From Eunapius fragilis (taxonomy: Eukaryota; Porifera; Demospongiae; Spongillida; Spongillidae): 64,000 bases of DNA. The stretch lies in the NCBI GenBank assembly GCA_963681505.1, contig OY811975.1:10056230-10120229 (forward strand). The letters run 5' to 3'. Each line of letters begins with the position of its first letter. The first letter of the stretch is position 1. The notes under the pieces are model-generated. The model searched no databases and was not told where the DNA came from. It saw nothing but the letters and a program-made list of their open reading frames with translations. Made by a program: the position numbers and the translations under genes. Positions 11,560 through 22,753 of this stretch are shown here, in pieces.

Positions 11560-12790
11560 GGCATTTCTGGATATGAACTATTTCCAGAAGTGGGCTGGCT
11601 ACAGGAAGTACTAGACAAGCATGCTTCTCTGTTCAAAGAGGAGTTAGGCCTTGTTTAAAGGGGCTCACTGTTCAGTTCCAAATGTGCGCCCTATCTTTTG
11701 CAAGCATCATACAGTGCCATATGCTCTACGAGGAAGGGTAGAAAAGGAGCTGAATAGACTGGAGACATGTGGAGTCCTGGAATCTGTTCCGTTCTCAGAT
11801 TAGGCAGCTCCTGTGGTTCCAATTGTCAAGCTAGATGGACGAATCAGGATTTGTGGAAATTTCAAGTTGACAATTAATCAAGTGGCACATGTAGAGACCT
11901 AACCGCTACCTCGCATTGAAGATTTGCTGGCCTCTTTGGGGAAAGGAAAATGGTTTTCCAAACTTGACCTGGCAGATGCTTACTTACAGTTAGCCTTAGA
12001 AGAGGACTCAAAGAAGTATGTTACTATTTCAACACACAAGGGCCTCTACCACCTTAACATGCAGGCTTCCGTTTGGTGTCGCCTCTGCACCTGCCATCTT
12101 CCAGCGGTCCATAGAGAGTCAGTTACAGGGCATCTCCAATATTAGTGTGTACATAGATGATATCCTGGTTTCAGGATCCGTAGAAATGGAACATTTGCAG
12201 ACTCTGGAGCAAGTCATGACAAAATTGGAACAGGCGGGGATGCGATTGAAGAAATCAAAGTGCGCCTTTTTGATGAATTCAGTGGAATACTTGGGCCACT
12301 GCATCTCAGCTGACGGTATCCGCCCATTTCCAGAAAGGAAGCGAGCAGTGATAGAGGCTCCAGCCCCTCAAAATCTAGAACAATTGAGATCGTTCTTGGG
12401 TTTCGTTAATTATTATGACTGCTAAGTCCCAACTGACTTCAGCAGAGCTTCTGACACATTTTGATCCTGATAAAAAACTGATCCTGTCTTGTAATGCTTC
12501 TCCCTATGGTGTGTTAGCTGTGTTGGCCACGAATTGGAAGATGGGTCAGACAGACCTATTGCCTATGCTTCCTGCACATTGGCACCTGCTGAGAGAAAAT
12601 ACCCACCGATTGAAAAGTAAGGGTTGGCAGTAGTCTTTGGAGTAAAGAAGTTCCATCACTATTTGTTGGGTAGGACCTTTACAGTGTATTCTGACGATAA
12701 GCCACTGCAGTCTACCAGATTAAGTTCAGGCCTGGGAAGGAGCAAGGAAATGCTGACTGCCTCTGTTGGCTACCCCTAGCTGCCTCTGGT
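11560..12790 (+). pseudogene. Gypsy retrotransposon relic: reverse transcriptase and start of RNase H
   Basis: A degenerate pol segment. It includes the RT approach (PLPRIEDLLASLGKG, FSKLDLADAYLQL), a frameshift near 12,070, then LPFGVASAPAIFQRS and the catalytic YIDD box (about 12,150). The thumb/connection (SFLGFVNYYD) leads to a stop at 12,423, and RNase H begins in another frame (LSCNASPYGVLAV). At least four frame changes or stops are present. No LTRs are recognised. It ends in RNase H with sequence matching 15,276 onward, so it and the 15.3-17.0 kb relic are separate copies of one family. Confidence 0.85.
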
Positions 12791-13690
12791 CCCCAGACCT
12801 GTAAGAGAGGAGAATGAGTATGGTGAGGTAATGTCACACCAGTAGTCATGGAGGGCTTACTGCATCATGAATATGATCATGTACATCCTAGACCAGGAAC
12901 CAAGGCATGCATACCATCCCCACATCCCCACACGTACACATCATCCCTCAAGGATCCTGTTCTGCCCTCCATGTACTTGGATATATACATGTATGTGTCC
13001 CCAACTCCAGGGATCAACATGATGTGAGATGCACAAGTGTACTGGCCACCCATACCTTTTGATGGATGTGGGCTGTGGGGTGGGTGAGTAGGAGAAGGGA
13101 TGGGTGTGGGGGGTCGGGGTGTTGGGATGGTAAGTATTGGAACAGTACTAGTACATACATGTGTGGTGCAATGTAGGTATGGTTGAATGCTGGGGGTGGA
13201 TGATCGTTATTAGCATTTAGGATATTTTGTTGTCATGGATATGGAGGGACAACAAGTACTGTTCTTGTGCAGATAAACATTTCCATTAACCAGAAAATCA
13301 CACGATACAATAAATTAAATATTGTTTATAAGCTATCAGTGATATTCCTGGAACGAGCAAAGATATGCATTTGCGAAACAGTTGACTAGAATTGCCTTGA
13401 ATCGAGGAGTATACGTACTATGCGAGACCTTGATATACAAAATTAGTTATTATACATAGTGTTTTCCACTGCTAGTAAACAACTGTTTTACCACGGTAGT
13501 GGATAACATGCGTATACGGAGTGATAATGATTGTTATACTTGAGGAGTATAAGCTGTGAATACACCGGAGCGTATAACGTGTGTATAATAAGCGTATACG
13601 CCCGGTGGATAACGCTTCTTTGGCATAGTGGTGAATGCTTGTCCCCCTAGTCTTTGTACGTACTTTTCCGCCATTCCGGACCACCTTCCG
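12791..13690. other. No gene recognised
   Basis: Anonymous sequence with a G-rich patch (13,060-13,140) and many TATAC/GTATAC words between 13,480 and 13,610. No coding or RNA feature can be supported. Confidence 0.5.
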
Positions 13691-13730
13691 CCGCCTGATG
13701 CGCAGGAAATACCATGCGCATGAATTATTG

Positions 13731-13736
13731 TATAAA
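13731..13736 (+). promoter_or_regulatory. TATA box candidate
   Basis: TATAAA about 60 bp before an ATG in strong context (GCCATGG at 13,792). Confidence 0.5.
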
Positions 13737-13791
13737 TGCTTTGGTAAGTAGAGCCAATCAGACAAACGTAAAGACTCAGGTCGTATTTGCC

Positions 13792-14260
<469 letters not shown>

Positions 14261-14579
14261 AAAAGGCCTTCCTTGTAAAGAATCATACAAGAGCCATACG
14301 CAAAAGGAGTCAACAATAATCTCTGATAAAAGTCGTCCCGACCACAAAAAAGTCTGTGGTAATCTTAAGGGATGCCATATCAGTTCTCAAAAAAAATATT
14401 CCACACGATCAAACTGGGTGTATCATTGGTTCGCCAGGTGGTTGTATAGGTTGCTGAGAAAATTTCATGCATAGAACATATTGCAGTGTGTTATGAGCTG
14501 ATGAACTGCAAACGCTAGTGTAGAACAATTAGAATCATAATGCATTACGTTTGTACTGTTCAGTTAGTCAGTTATATTA

Positions 14580-14790
14580 TACTGGAAGGTTAATATCGAG
14601 ACGTGGTATAATGATGTCATTAAGAAAACGTGACCCCCGTATAACTCGCGTAACGAATAGTTTAGCTCTTTGTTGCTATGGAGCCAGAAGGGAAAGACGA
14701 TCGATCTAATATTTTGTTCAAGTCGCCAGACCCATCACTTTAAGAGAAGCTCGTTCCCAAACTTATTTTTCTCCTCCGTCAATTTTTTCC
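14580..14790. repeat. Dispersed repeat also present (inverted) at 38,540-38,720
   Basis: Shares CGTATAACTCGCG, ATAGTTTAGCTCTTTGTT and CCAGAAGG.AAAGACG with the reverse complement of the right flank of the THAP element. No complete gene is seen. Confidence 0.55.
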
Positions 14791-14839
14791 TGGGTGAGTA
14801 ATATTCAGTGATCTGGCTGCGTTGGAGTTGGTAATATGG

Positions 14840-15134
14840 TGCTAGTACATGACACTGAGTACTCTGGAAGACTGGTATTGTGGAGAAGCTGATAACTGGA
14901 AAGGATGGAGTTGTCCGCCTATCCTCTGCAAGGGGTTCTGTAACTTTGAGGCGCCCGCTCCAACTTCTCTACCCACTGGAGATGTCTGCACAAGGTCCAG
15001 CATCTAGTGTTGTCACACATGATGTGGCAGAAGCAGTCGATGCCGAAGATTCCAGTATGGAGCCGAATCGAATAGGTCAGCTTAGGAAAGCCGCAAGTCT
15101 CGCCAGAGAGAAGATTAGATTTTGTCTGAACTGA
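14840..15134 (+). pseudogene. BEL/Pao retrotransposon C-terminal relic
   Basis: GIVEKLITGKDGVVR and RRPLQLLYPLE, followed by a basic tail ending in an Arg-Ala-Ala-rich helix, fit the region after the integrase in BEL/Pao polyproteins (the GKDG...VR...RP...LYPLE pattern, DUF5641 type from memory). A frameshift precedes 14,880. No LTR, integrase or RT was found nearby. Confidence 0.5.
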
Positions 15135-15275
15135 ATATTGATTTACATGTCGTTGACAAGTCAACGCGGGTGCTAGAACTAGCGAATCAATTGCGAAATT
15201 TAGTGTGCGTGCACGTGATTAATTTCTAATTTGGCAGACAGAGTGTGCGTTGATGTTGTTGCCTGAGATCCCTTT

Positions 15276-16983
15276 CGTACAGCACCTGCTGAGAGAAAAT
15301 ACCCACAGATTGAAAAGGAAGGGTTGGCAGTAGTCTCTAGAGGAAGTTCCATCACTATTTGTTGGGTAGGACCTTTTCAGTGTATTCTGACCATAAGCCG
15401 CTGCAGTTTTTTTTTACTGAGAAACGTCCTGTTTCTGCCATGGCTTCATCACAAATCCAGAGGTGGGCACTAACTCTAAGTGTGTACAGCTACCAGATTA
15501 AGTTCAGACCTGGGAAGGAGCAAGGAAATGCTGATTGCCTCAGTCGGCTACCCCTAGCTGAGGCGCCAAATGATGGTCCAGTCCCAGGTGATTTGATTTT
15601 GATAATGGGCGCTCTGGCAGATCAGGAGTCCCCTGTTACATTTACTAACATGCATCAAAGCATGGACAGGGAAGCACCCTCCGCTCTCCCACATCAGACA
15701 CATGATCCTGCATGGTTGGCAAGAGGATTCATCCTTTGGAGAAAAATTGCAACCATTTACTCGACGTAATGATGAGCTAAGTGTGCAGGATGATTGCATT
15801 TTATGGGGACATCGTGTTGTAATACCACCAGCTGGGGTGGAGGCAGTGATTCGGGTGTTACATGATGCACATCCAGGTATACATCGAATGAAAGCATTGG
15901 CTCGGAGTATGGCGTGGTGGCCTGGAAATGATGCAGATTTAGAGACAAAAGTTAAGCAATGTGCAGCATGTCAGGCCAACAGGAAGTCACCTCCAGAAGC
16001 ACCACTGCACCCTTGGGAGTGGCCATCCAAGTCTTGGTCACGCCTTTATGCAGACTTTGCTGGTCCGTTCATGGGTAGGACTTTCTTAATTCTTGTTGAT
16101 GCACACTCTAAATGGCTTGAGGTAGTACCAGTGTCAACACCTTCCTCGCAGCAGGCCATCAAAGCTCTCAGGCATATCTTTTCTACTCATGGGCTACCTG
16201 CAGTGTTGGTCACTGATAATGGTTCTGCCTTTACCAGTATGGATTTTGTTACCTTCGTTGAAAGGAATGGGTTTAGACATATCAGATGTGCTCCCTACCA
16301 TCCAGCTAGTAATGGTCTAGCTGAACGGGCAGTGCAAACTTTCAATGAAGCCATGAAGAAGATGGTTACAGGGGGGGATTTGGATACTCACGTATCTCGA
16401 TTCCTTTTCCAATACAGATTAACTCCTCACTCTACTACAGGTCATTCTCAGGCAGCACTGTTGTTTGGTCGCAAGCCAAGATCACACCTTGATTTCCTGT
16501 TCCCAGAGGTAGGAATCAGAGTCCGGAAAGAGCAAGAACACCAGAAGTAGAGCCATGATGAGCATGCTAAGACTCACACATTCAAAATAGGTGACCTGGT
16601 GTATGCTCGCAACTTCAGTGGCAATGGTTCAAAATGGATATCAGGGAAGGTGGTTGCCATGACAGGTCCAGTGTCCATGGTCATTATTCTTAGTGATGGT
16701 CAGCAAGTGAGACGTCATATATTGATCATGTACGTGCTCGTGGTTGTGAAGAAGTGGTACCTGTTACATCTGAGGATGAGGTGTTCCCAAGAGGGAACTT
16801 GACACTTCAGAGGTTGTTCCAGCAGAACCTGTTCCACAGGCCCTACCAGAACCAGTTCCTGATGCCCCAGCAGAACCCACTGTGAAACCAACAGAAGCTC
16901 CTGAACGAGTTGTACACAGACGTTCTACTCGTGTACATCGTCCACCAAAACGTCTCTGAAGTTTGGAACTAAAGGGGGAGGAG
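15276..16983 (+). pseudogene. Gypsy retrotransposon relic: RNase H, integrase, C-terminal tail
   Basis: RNase H end (VYSDHKPLQ, QIQRWALTLSVYSYQIKF, NADCLSRLPL) is followed by a frameshift around 15,700-15,770. The integrase frame then runs to a stop at 16,548: a zinc-binding H..H..C..C segment (HDAHPGIHRMK, CAACQ) and a D,D,E core (YADFAGPF, VTDNGSAF, GLAERAVQ). After the stop, a GPF/Y-type module (about 16,600-16,740) and a Pro/Glu-rich tail end at TGA 16,957-16,959. AAAGGGGGAGGAG at 16,971-16,983 is a polypurine tract abutting the 3' LTR start (TGTAG at 16,984). The 5' half is absent. Confidence 0.88.
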
Positions 16984-17110
16984 TGTAGTGTTTGTGACCT
17001 TTGGACTATTCCACCTGCGCATGTCCAAGAGACTGGCTAAACCTGTCGGATTGGCTAAACCTGTTATTGTATTGTAGTATTTAAGGTAGTGTAATGTACC
17101 CATTGTAGTG
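16984..17110 (+). repeat. Partial 3' LTR of the gypsy relic
   Basis: It starts with TGTAG immediately after the polypurine tract. The 3' end is uncertain and no second LTR copy is in the window for comparison. The end is placed where the non-LTR sequence begins. Confidence 0.45.
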
Positions 17111-17119
17111 ACTAAGTCT

Positions 17120-18241
17120 GCTGTGCTATAGGGATTGGCAGTCCTAACTGACCCTTGGCTAGACGCTGCACGTTGAGGTCGTGGGTTAGGCCATACACTA
17201 CATCATCTTCGGACCACTTTAATTCCTGTGTTTCCCCAGCAAAATTCAATTCTATTGATGAGTTGCTTGAGTCTCCAATGACCCAAAAGATGCTGTCCAT
17301 GAAAATAGAGAACAAACAGTTTCAGTTGCTGTTTGATGCTTCCTCTATTCCATACAGGGCTCGTTTAATGTCTGCTTCATCAAACCTTGCAGCTTCTTGG
17401 TTATCAGTTATACCATCCCCTGGTCTTAACCTCCACCTTGATAAGGCTGAATTCCAGACAGCCTTAAAATAGCGGCTAGGTATGACAGGTTTGGTGGTAG
17501 TAGGTGCCCATCTTGTTCAACCCAGTCATAGATCCTTTAGGTCACCATGCCCTAACTAGTAAATATAATAGGGATGTAATGTCACGACACAACCAACTCA
17601 GTAATACCTTTTTTGAATCCTGCAGACAGGCTGGTGGTGGACAATGGAGGTGGGAAGTGGCTTGGGACATGATGAACGATGCACCCGGCCTGATAACGTT
17701 CTAGTGCCAAATTGGGATCTGGGGAAACCTGCGGCTTTTGACACAGTTGCATCACTGCTTAATCACAGCATCCTCACTGAAGCGTGTTGTCTGCGGGATT
17801 ATCTGCTTGGGTTTCAGAACAAAGGAAACATGCCTCCAATGATGTTAAGTGCTCAGAGCTAGGTTGGTCTTGCATACCTTTGGCTGTTGAAACATATGGC
17901 TGCTGGGGAGCTGAAGCTCGCCTTCAACTTTCATGCCTTGCCTCTCGGCTGGCGGTTAGGCAAAATTGCTCCAAATCCCACGCCACCTCAACACTGTATG
18001 GTAGGCTCAACCTGGTTCTTGTCAGAGCAAATGCAAGGGCACTGCTATCCCAAGCATATGGCATCAGCTCTGACATCACGGCATAACTACTATAGGCTGA
18101 CACTAAGCAGTCCAATCATAGTCATTGTGTATTTGGTGTTTCATAATAATAATCCTGTACGTGCATTTATTCCCATTCGTGTATTCCCTTGTATTTTGTA
18201 TTCTATCATATAATAACAAGGCTACAAATAAATAAATAAAT
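17120..18241 (+). pseudogene. 5'-truncated non-LTR-type retroelement (C-terminal domain and tail)
   Basis: Several frames together encode a C-terminal region typical of RT-bearing retroelements in marine invertebrates: YRARLMSASS, VIDPLGHHALTSKYNRDV, RPDNVLVPNWDLGKPAAFD, IPLAVETYGCWGAEA and ANARALLSQAYG. The RPD(x)12D arrangement resembles a restriction-like endonuclease motif. At least three frameshifts or stops are present. The 3' end carries an (AAAT)n tail (18,222-18,241), after which CD225 pseudogene D sequence starts directly. 5' truncation plus a simple A-rich tail fits target-primed insertion into D. Confidence 0.65.
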
Positions 18242-18418
18242 ATTAGTGTTGGGCTGGACAGTCATTACAGTTCTGGTTACCTGTTGCTGTGGTGACCATG
18301 ACACAGAAGAGGAGGAGGATGAGGAGGATGAGGAGGATGAGGAGGAGGAGGAGAGAAGGAAGAGGAGGAAGAGGAGGAGGAGGAGGAGGAGGAGGAGGAG
18401 GAGGAAGAGGAGGAGGAG

Positions 18419-18450
<32 letters not shown>

Positions 18451-18960
18451 GGAAGAGGAGGAGGAGGAGGAGGAGAAAGAAGAGGTGAGAATAAGGAGTG
18501 GAAATGATTGCAGTTACATGTAAGCCACCTTGCCAAGGCTGACGTACCTTGGAGATAGTTAGCTGGAGGTGGCTGTGAAGAGATGGATCCTGGTTGAGGA
18601 GGTAGGTACCCCACATACTCAGGCTGTGAGGGGTAGGCTCCCCCCTGTGAGAGGTGTGGGGGGTGGACTCCTTCATCTTGGGGGTAGGCCCCTTCCTCTG
18701 AGGGATGGATCCTCCCTGTGGGGGCGGATTTGTTCTCTTTTCTACATCTAAAGGAGTGCAGGGAGCTGTAGGGAACAAGGTAATAAACCCATCAGATAAT
18801 TATAAATGACTGACTTGTTTATATATACACTGACTAGTTTATACAGGAGTCTTTTAATAATTGGCTTGTGTTGCAATGCGCCATAATAGTCAAGATCTCT
18901 TTGAAATACTGCTCTGCGCTGCTATGTAAACTCTGCGCTGCTGTGTTCAATTTGTAAATG
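18242..18960 (-). pseudogene. CD225/dispanin pseudogene D
   Basis: On the minus strand the Pro-rich exon 2 (about 18,770 to 18,555, ending in the AAGGTACGT donor) and a (TCC)n tract (18,300-18,490) are followed by only the first ~38 nt of exon 4 (CAACAGGTAACCAGAAC...) before the (AAAT)n tail of the retroelement. The segment with the 14-nt microexon is deleted: CTTCTGTGT joins directly to ATGGTCACCACAG. On the 5' side similarity ends inside intron 1 (about 18,960), so exon 1 and the promoter are missing. Non-functional. Confidence 0.85.
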
Positions 18961-19540
18961 AGTTACGTTTTTAAAATGACTTCATCACATATCATGTTGG
19001 AGTTAACTCTCGTAGGTTATGATTATGATTAATTCGTGCTTTTTTTCCGCGTGTTTTTGCTACAGGGGCGGCGGAAAGAGGCGGGGGGAGGGGGCACTCA
19101 GCTCCCCCCTCCCCAAATTTAGCGATCGATCGGACGATGATGTGCTGCCGTATATAAGTACATGTTTTCCATTAATATGTCTATTGTACCTGGCGTCCTT
19201 CCGGGAGTACATTTGTCTACCGCGTGTGTACGTTTCTGCCAGTTTAACATCCCTTTTACATTTGACAATGCATGCTAGTCGTTTAGAGCTTGGCCCGAAT
19301 TCCCAGGCTCTAATTCTTTTTCTCTGGTCCCAAGCAGACCCAAGCCAGAGCGTCAAAGTGAAGCTATTCGATCGCGGTACGCGTAGTTAGTACAGAAGAT
19401 TACATAGAAACCACGCATATCGCGATCTAATAGTTTCACTTTGAAACCTGGCTTGAATTGAGACCAAAGAAAAACAATTATACTTTGACAATTTCGGACC
19501 AAGCTCTAAAGGACCTGTACAACGAGCATGCACTGTCAAA
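18961..19540. other. No gene recognised; one GC-rich repeat fragment
   Basis: Contains a GC-rich patch at 19,062-19,112 (GGCGGCGG...GCTCCCCCCTCCCC) like that near 6,540-6,690. AAGCTCTAAAGGACC and ACCAAGCTCTAAA-like words suggest a short degenerate inverted repeat around 19,270-19,520. No supported ORF. Confidence 0.4.
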
Positions 19541-19541
19541 T

Positions 19542-19599
19542 GTTAAACCATAGATTGAATACCTTACGGTACAGGAAGGTATTCAATCTATGGTTAAAC
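19542..19599. repeat. 24-bp palindrome with 10-nt loop
   Basis: One arm is GTTAAACCATAGATTGAATA plus CCTT (19,542-19,565). Its complement is at 19,576-19,599 with one mismatch. It lies about 70 bp left of the Ginger1 element. Confidence 0.85.
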
Positions 19600-19666
19600 T
19601 GGCTGAACGTGGATAAATTTATTTTCTAAGCACCGCAGTAGGCAAATGTATCTCCGAGAGGAGGTC

Positions 19667-22344
19667 CCGGTGTAGGAGGCAAGGGCGAATCCCTAGGTAC
19701 CGACGAATCCCTTATCTGAGTGATTCATCGTTACCTGCAGGCATCCATGAATCTAGAGTAGGTGTTACCTAGGCATCTACGAATCTCATTGGGCAGCGGT
19801 CTATCCCACGTGTTTACATGTAGTTGCAATGGCTGATGTGGGAAGCGCGACCTCCACGATGGTGACCACAACGAAGGAGACCTCCACAAAGGAAAAAAAC
19901 TACCGTGAGATAGAAAACTATATTTGATTAGCAAACAGTACCCTGCGTGGGAGATCGGAGTAAGAAGGCTAACTTTAGGCGAACAGCCCAGCGTTTAGTT
20001 ATGGTGGACGGAAGATTACACTTCAAGTACAGAGAAATAAAGAAATTGAAGGATGTACCAGAATTTAGCCTTGTTGTCCAAGATTGTGCTGCACGTTTTG
20101 AGTACATAAGAGGAGCGCACGAAGGACTTGGAACATCAGTAGAGGCGAGATCGCTTGGAGGGCACCTTGGACGCGATAAAACTCTAGACAAATTAATACA
20201 GTCAGGATTTTGGTGGCCAAATATGAATGTGGACGTTAGGAAATATGTAGCAACATGTACCCAGTGCCAAAAGGGATCAACAAGGTTTACCAAAGTTGCA
20301 GCTGAGTTGCATACAATACCAGTACCCAACAAAGTATGGCATCAGGTGGGCGTAGACCTCTGCAGCCTAAAAGTAACACCTGATGGTTTTGTTGGCATTT
20401 GTGTCGTTCCTGATTACTTTAGTAAATGGGTTGAAGCTAAACCCATTAAAAGCAAAAGCTCTGTAGAAGTAGCCACATTTCTTTATGAACTGATTTGCCG
20501 TTATGGATGTCCTAGCATCCAGATAAATGATGAAGGTAGAGAATTTTGCAACAAAGTCTGTGACAAGCTTTTTGAATTAACAGGCACAAAGCAACGTGTC
20601 ACTAGTGCTTACCACCCACAATCTAATGGACTTGTAGAGCGAGCTAACCGTACAATACAAGGATGCCTTCTAAAGGTCCTGGAATAAGAACAAGATCAAT
20701 GGCCTCATGCTTTGCAGGGTGTTCTGTTTGCACTAAGAACAGCAAAGCATAAATCAACAGGGGTTAGCCCTTATGAAATGATGTTTGCAAGGAAACCAGT
20801 ACTCCCAATACATTTTATAAGCGGTGATGATACCTCACTAATGGAAAGCGTTGTTAGTGATGAAAGTGGTGAGGAATGCTTGTTTGATTATTCAGAAATT
20901 AAAAAGAACCTTCAAATGATTAAGGAAGTGCACAACAAAGTACTGCAGGAAGCTAGTAGTAGCATAAAGAAGGCACAAGAATACCAGAAAAGGGGTTATG
21001 CAAACAGGCACACTAATGGCACAATTTTCAGTATTGGTGACCAGGTTCTGTTACACAACAAAAGAAGGGCAGATAGAAAAGGGGACAAACACCATGCTCC
21101 ATATCTAGGTCCATATAAGATTGTAAGTATTCAGGAAGACAAAGGAACATGCTTCCTTTCCAAGAATGGAGAGAAGCTTAAAACAGTACATCACCTGTGT
21201 AACCTCAAAACGTTCTTGGACCGTAATGAAGCATTATTACCAATGAAAGAAGCAGCTGCCCATAAGGATCCATATTCTCATTCAATGCTATTGCCAACAT
21301 CAAAAATAGAACAGCCACCACCAGAATTACAGCCACCGATAACAGCTTCTTATGAAAAGCCACGCAAGTTTTCCCCCACAAATGCACAGTGGCGTATAGC
21401 ACAAAGTAAAAAACTTGCTATTGAACCAGCAAATGGTCCAGATGCTGAAGAGGAAAGAGGGGAAAGTATTCTTAGAAAACCAAAGAAGATTGATCCAATT
21501 AAAGGAGATGGGAATTGCTTATTTAGGGCTATCTCCAAGGAGATTTCACTATCTGAAGAACATTACTCTTTAGTGCGAGATGCAGCAATTTCAATATTGA
21601 AGAATCCCTCCTATCAAAAGATGTTTGAGGACATAATAGGAAAACCAGTTGGTGATTATATACATTACACCAAGATGGATAATGATACAGTGTGGGGAAC
21701 AGAAGTGGAAATACTGGCATTGGCAACTTTCCTTGAGACTTCCATCTTTGTGTATTACAAAGCACCAAAGGCTAAGCGTCACAATTGGCATGAATACAAA
21801 CCATTAGGAGTGGTTTCACATACTTCATCTGTTTATCTGAATAACCCTGCTAATCATTTTGAACGTGTAATTAATGTTTAGACATTTGCATTTTGTTTCT
21901 TTTTTTTGGCTAAGAGTGCGGCATTAAAAGCAGTTTCACAAACTTCATCTCAATAAACCTGCTGATCACTTACATCATTAAAGTTTCGAACATTTGCTTT
22001 TTATTTATTTTTCAGAATACAAAGTAGCAGCTTTGCATACTTCATCTGTTTATCTCAATAACCCTGTTGATCGCTTTGAACGTTTCAAATGATGTTTAGT
22101 CATTTGCTTATTGTTTCTGCTCAATGTCCACGTTTGTATCTGATTACTTGCATGGTAAAAGTGATTGTTGAGGGGATTCGTGCACACCTACAGGGATTCC
22201 TTCGTACCCGCAGGTAACGAAGAACTTAGATTCAATAATACCTAGGCACCGGTGAAAGTAGATTCATTGTTGCCTACAGGTAACGGCGAATCCCATATAT
22301 GGGATTCAATAATGCCGGGGATTCGGCTTTGACTGTTACACCGG
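19667..22344 (+). mobile_element. Ginger1 DNA transposon with CCGG target duplication
   Basis: The element proper is 19,671-22,340 (2,670 bp), beginning TGTAGG and ending GTTACA. It is flanked on both sides by CCGG (19,667-19,670 and 22,341-22,344). The terminal inverted repeats extend over roughly 200 bp and are modular: GAATCC, GTTACCTG.AGGCA and ATGAATCTA recur in matching order in both ends. It encodes a gypsy-integrase-like transposase with a C-terminal OTU domain. CCGG duplications, TGT...ACA ends, integrase homology and an OTU domain are the published hallmarks of Ginger1 elements. The transposase reading frame is broken in three places. Confidence 0.92.
19829..21881 (+). pseudogene. 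Ginger1 transposase (integrase plus OTU protease), three lesions
   Basis: Likely start ATG 19,829. Lesions are TGA at 19,925-19,927, a frameshift just after it (before 19,947), and TAA at 20,685-20,687; the remainder is open to 21,881. Domains in order: zinc-binding region (GGHLGRDKT, then CTQCQ, about 20,150-20,275); DDE core with VGVDLCSL, INDEGREF and GLVERANRT, so the triad is intact; a GPY/F-like module around 21,090-21,200 (HAPYLGPYKIVSI); and an OTU cysteine-protease domain from about 21,490, with the active-site block GDGNCLFRA (Cys codon 21,516-21,518) and NHFERV (His codon 21,854-21,856). A self-encoded OTU protease may remove ubiquitin, which is inference. The few lesions suggest fairly recent decay. 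Confidence 0.88.
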
Positions 22345-22750
22345 TACAGTATACACTAATGGTACTGACGTTGCCTTTGAATTCTCCACTACTAACGACG
22401 AACGCACCAGACACTTTGGTACAGTAGTTTTATTGGTGCTTTGAAACGAAAATCATGTGGTCATGAAATAATTATCATTTGTTCAGTTTTAGCCCCCCCC
22501 CCCCCCCCCCCCCCCAAAATTCCGCCACAAAGAAGATGTCAAATGTGCATGCAGTATCAGCATCAATTAGGGCAGACCGCGGACCAGCTGTTATATGTAC
22601 ACTGCATTATCAGCTAGTCATCGGATGCACCTTTGTCATCCCCACAAAAATGAAATGTTCCCGCTGCAACCAAAATCACAATTAGACTTATGAATGAAAT
22701 AATAAAACCCACGACTATGCCAACAATCTGAAGGCACCATCAATGATATG
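22345..22750. other. Intergenic, with poly-C tract
   Basis: A 23-nt poly-C tract at 22,493-22,515. No other feature is recognised. Confidence 0.6.
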
Positions 22751-22753
22751 ACT

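Noticed and set aside
18246-18507. Poly-Glu/Arg/Gly frames over (TCC)n/(GGA)n tracts
   Set aside because: They coincide with the intronic polypyrimidine tract of CD225 copies on the other strand.
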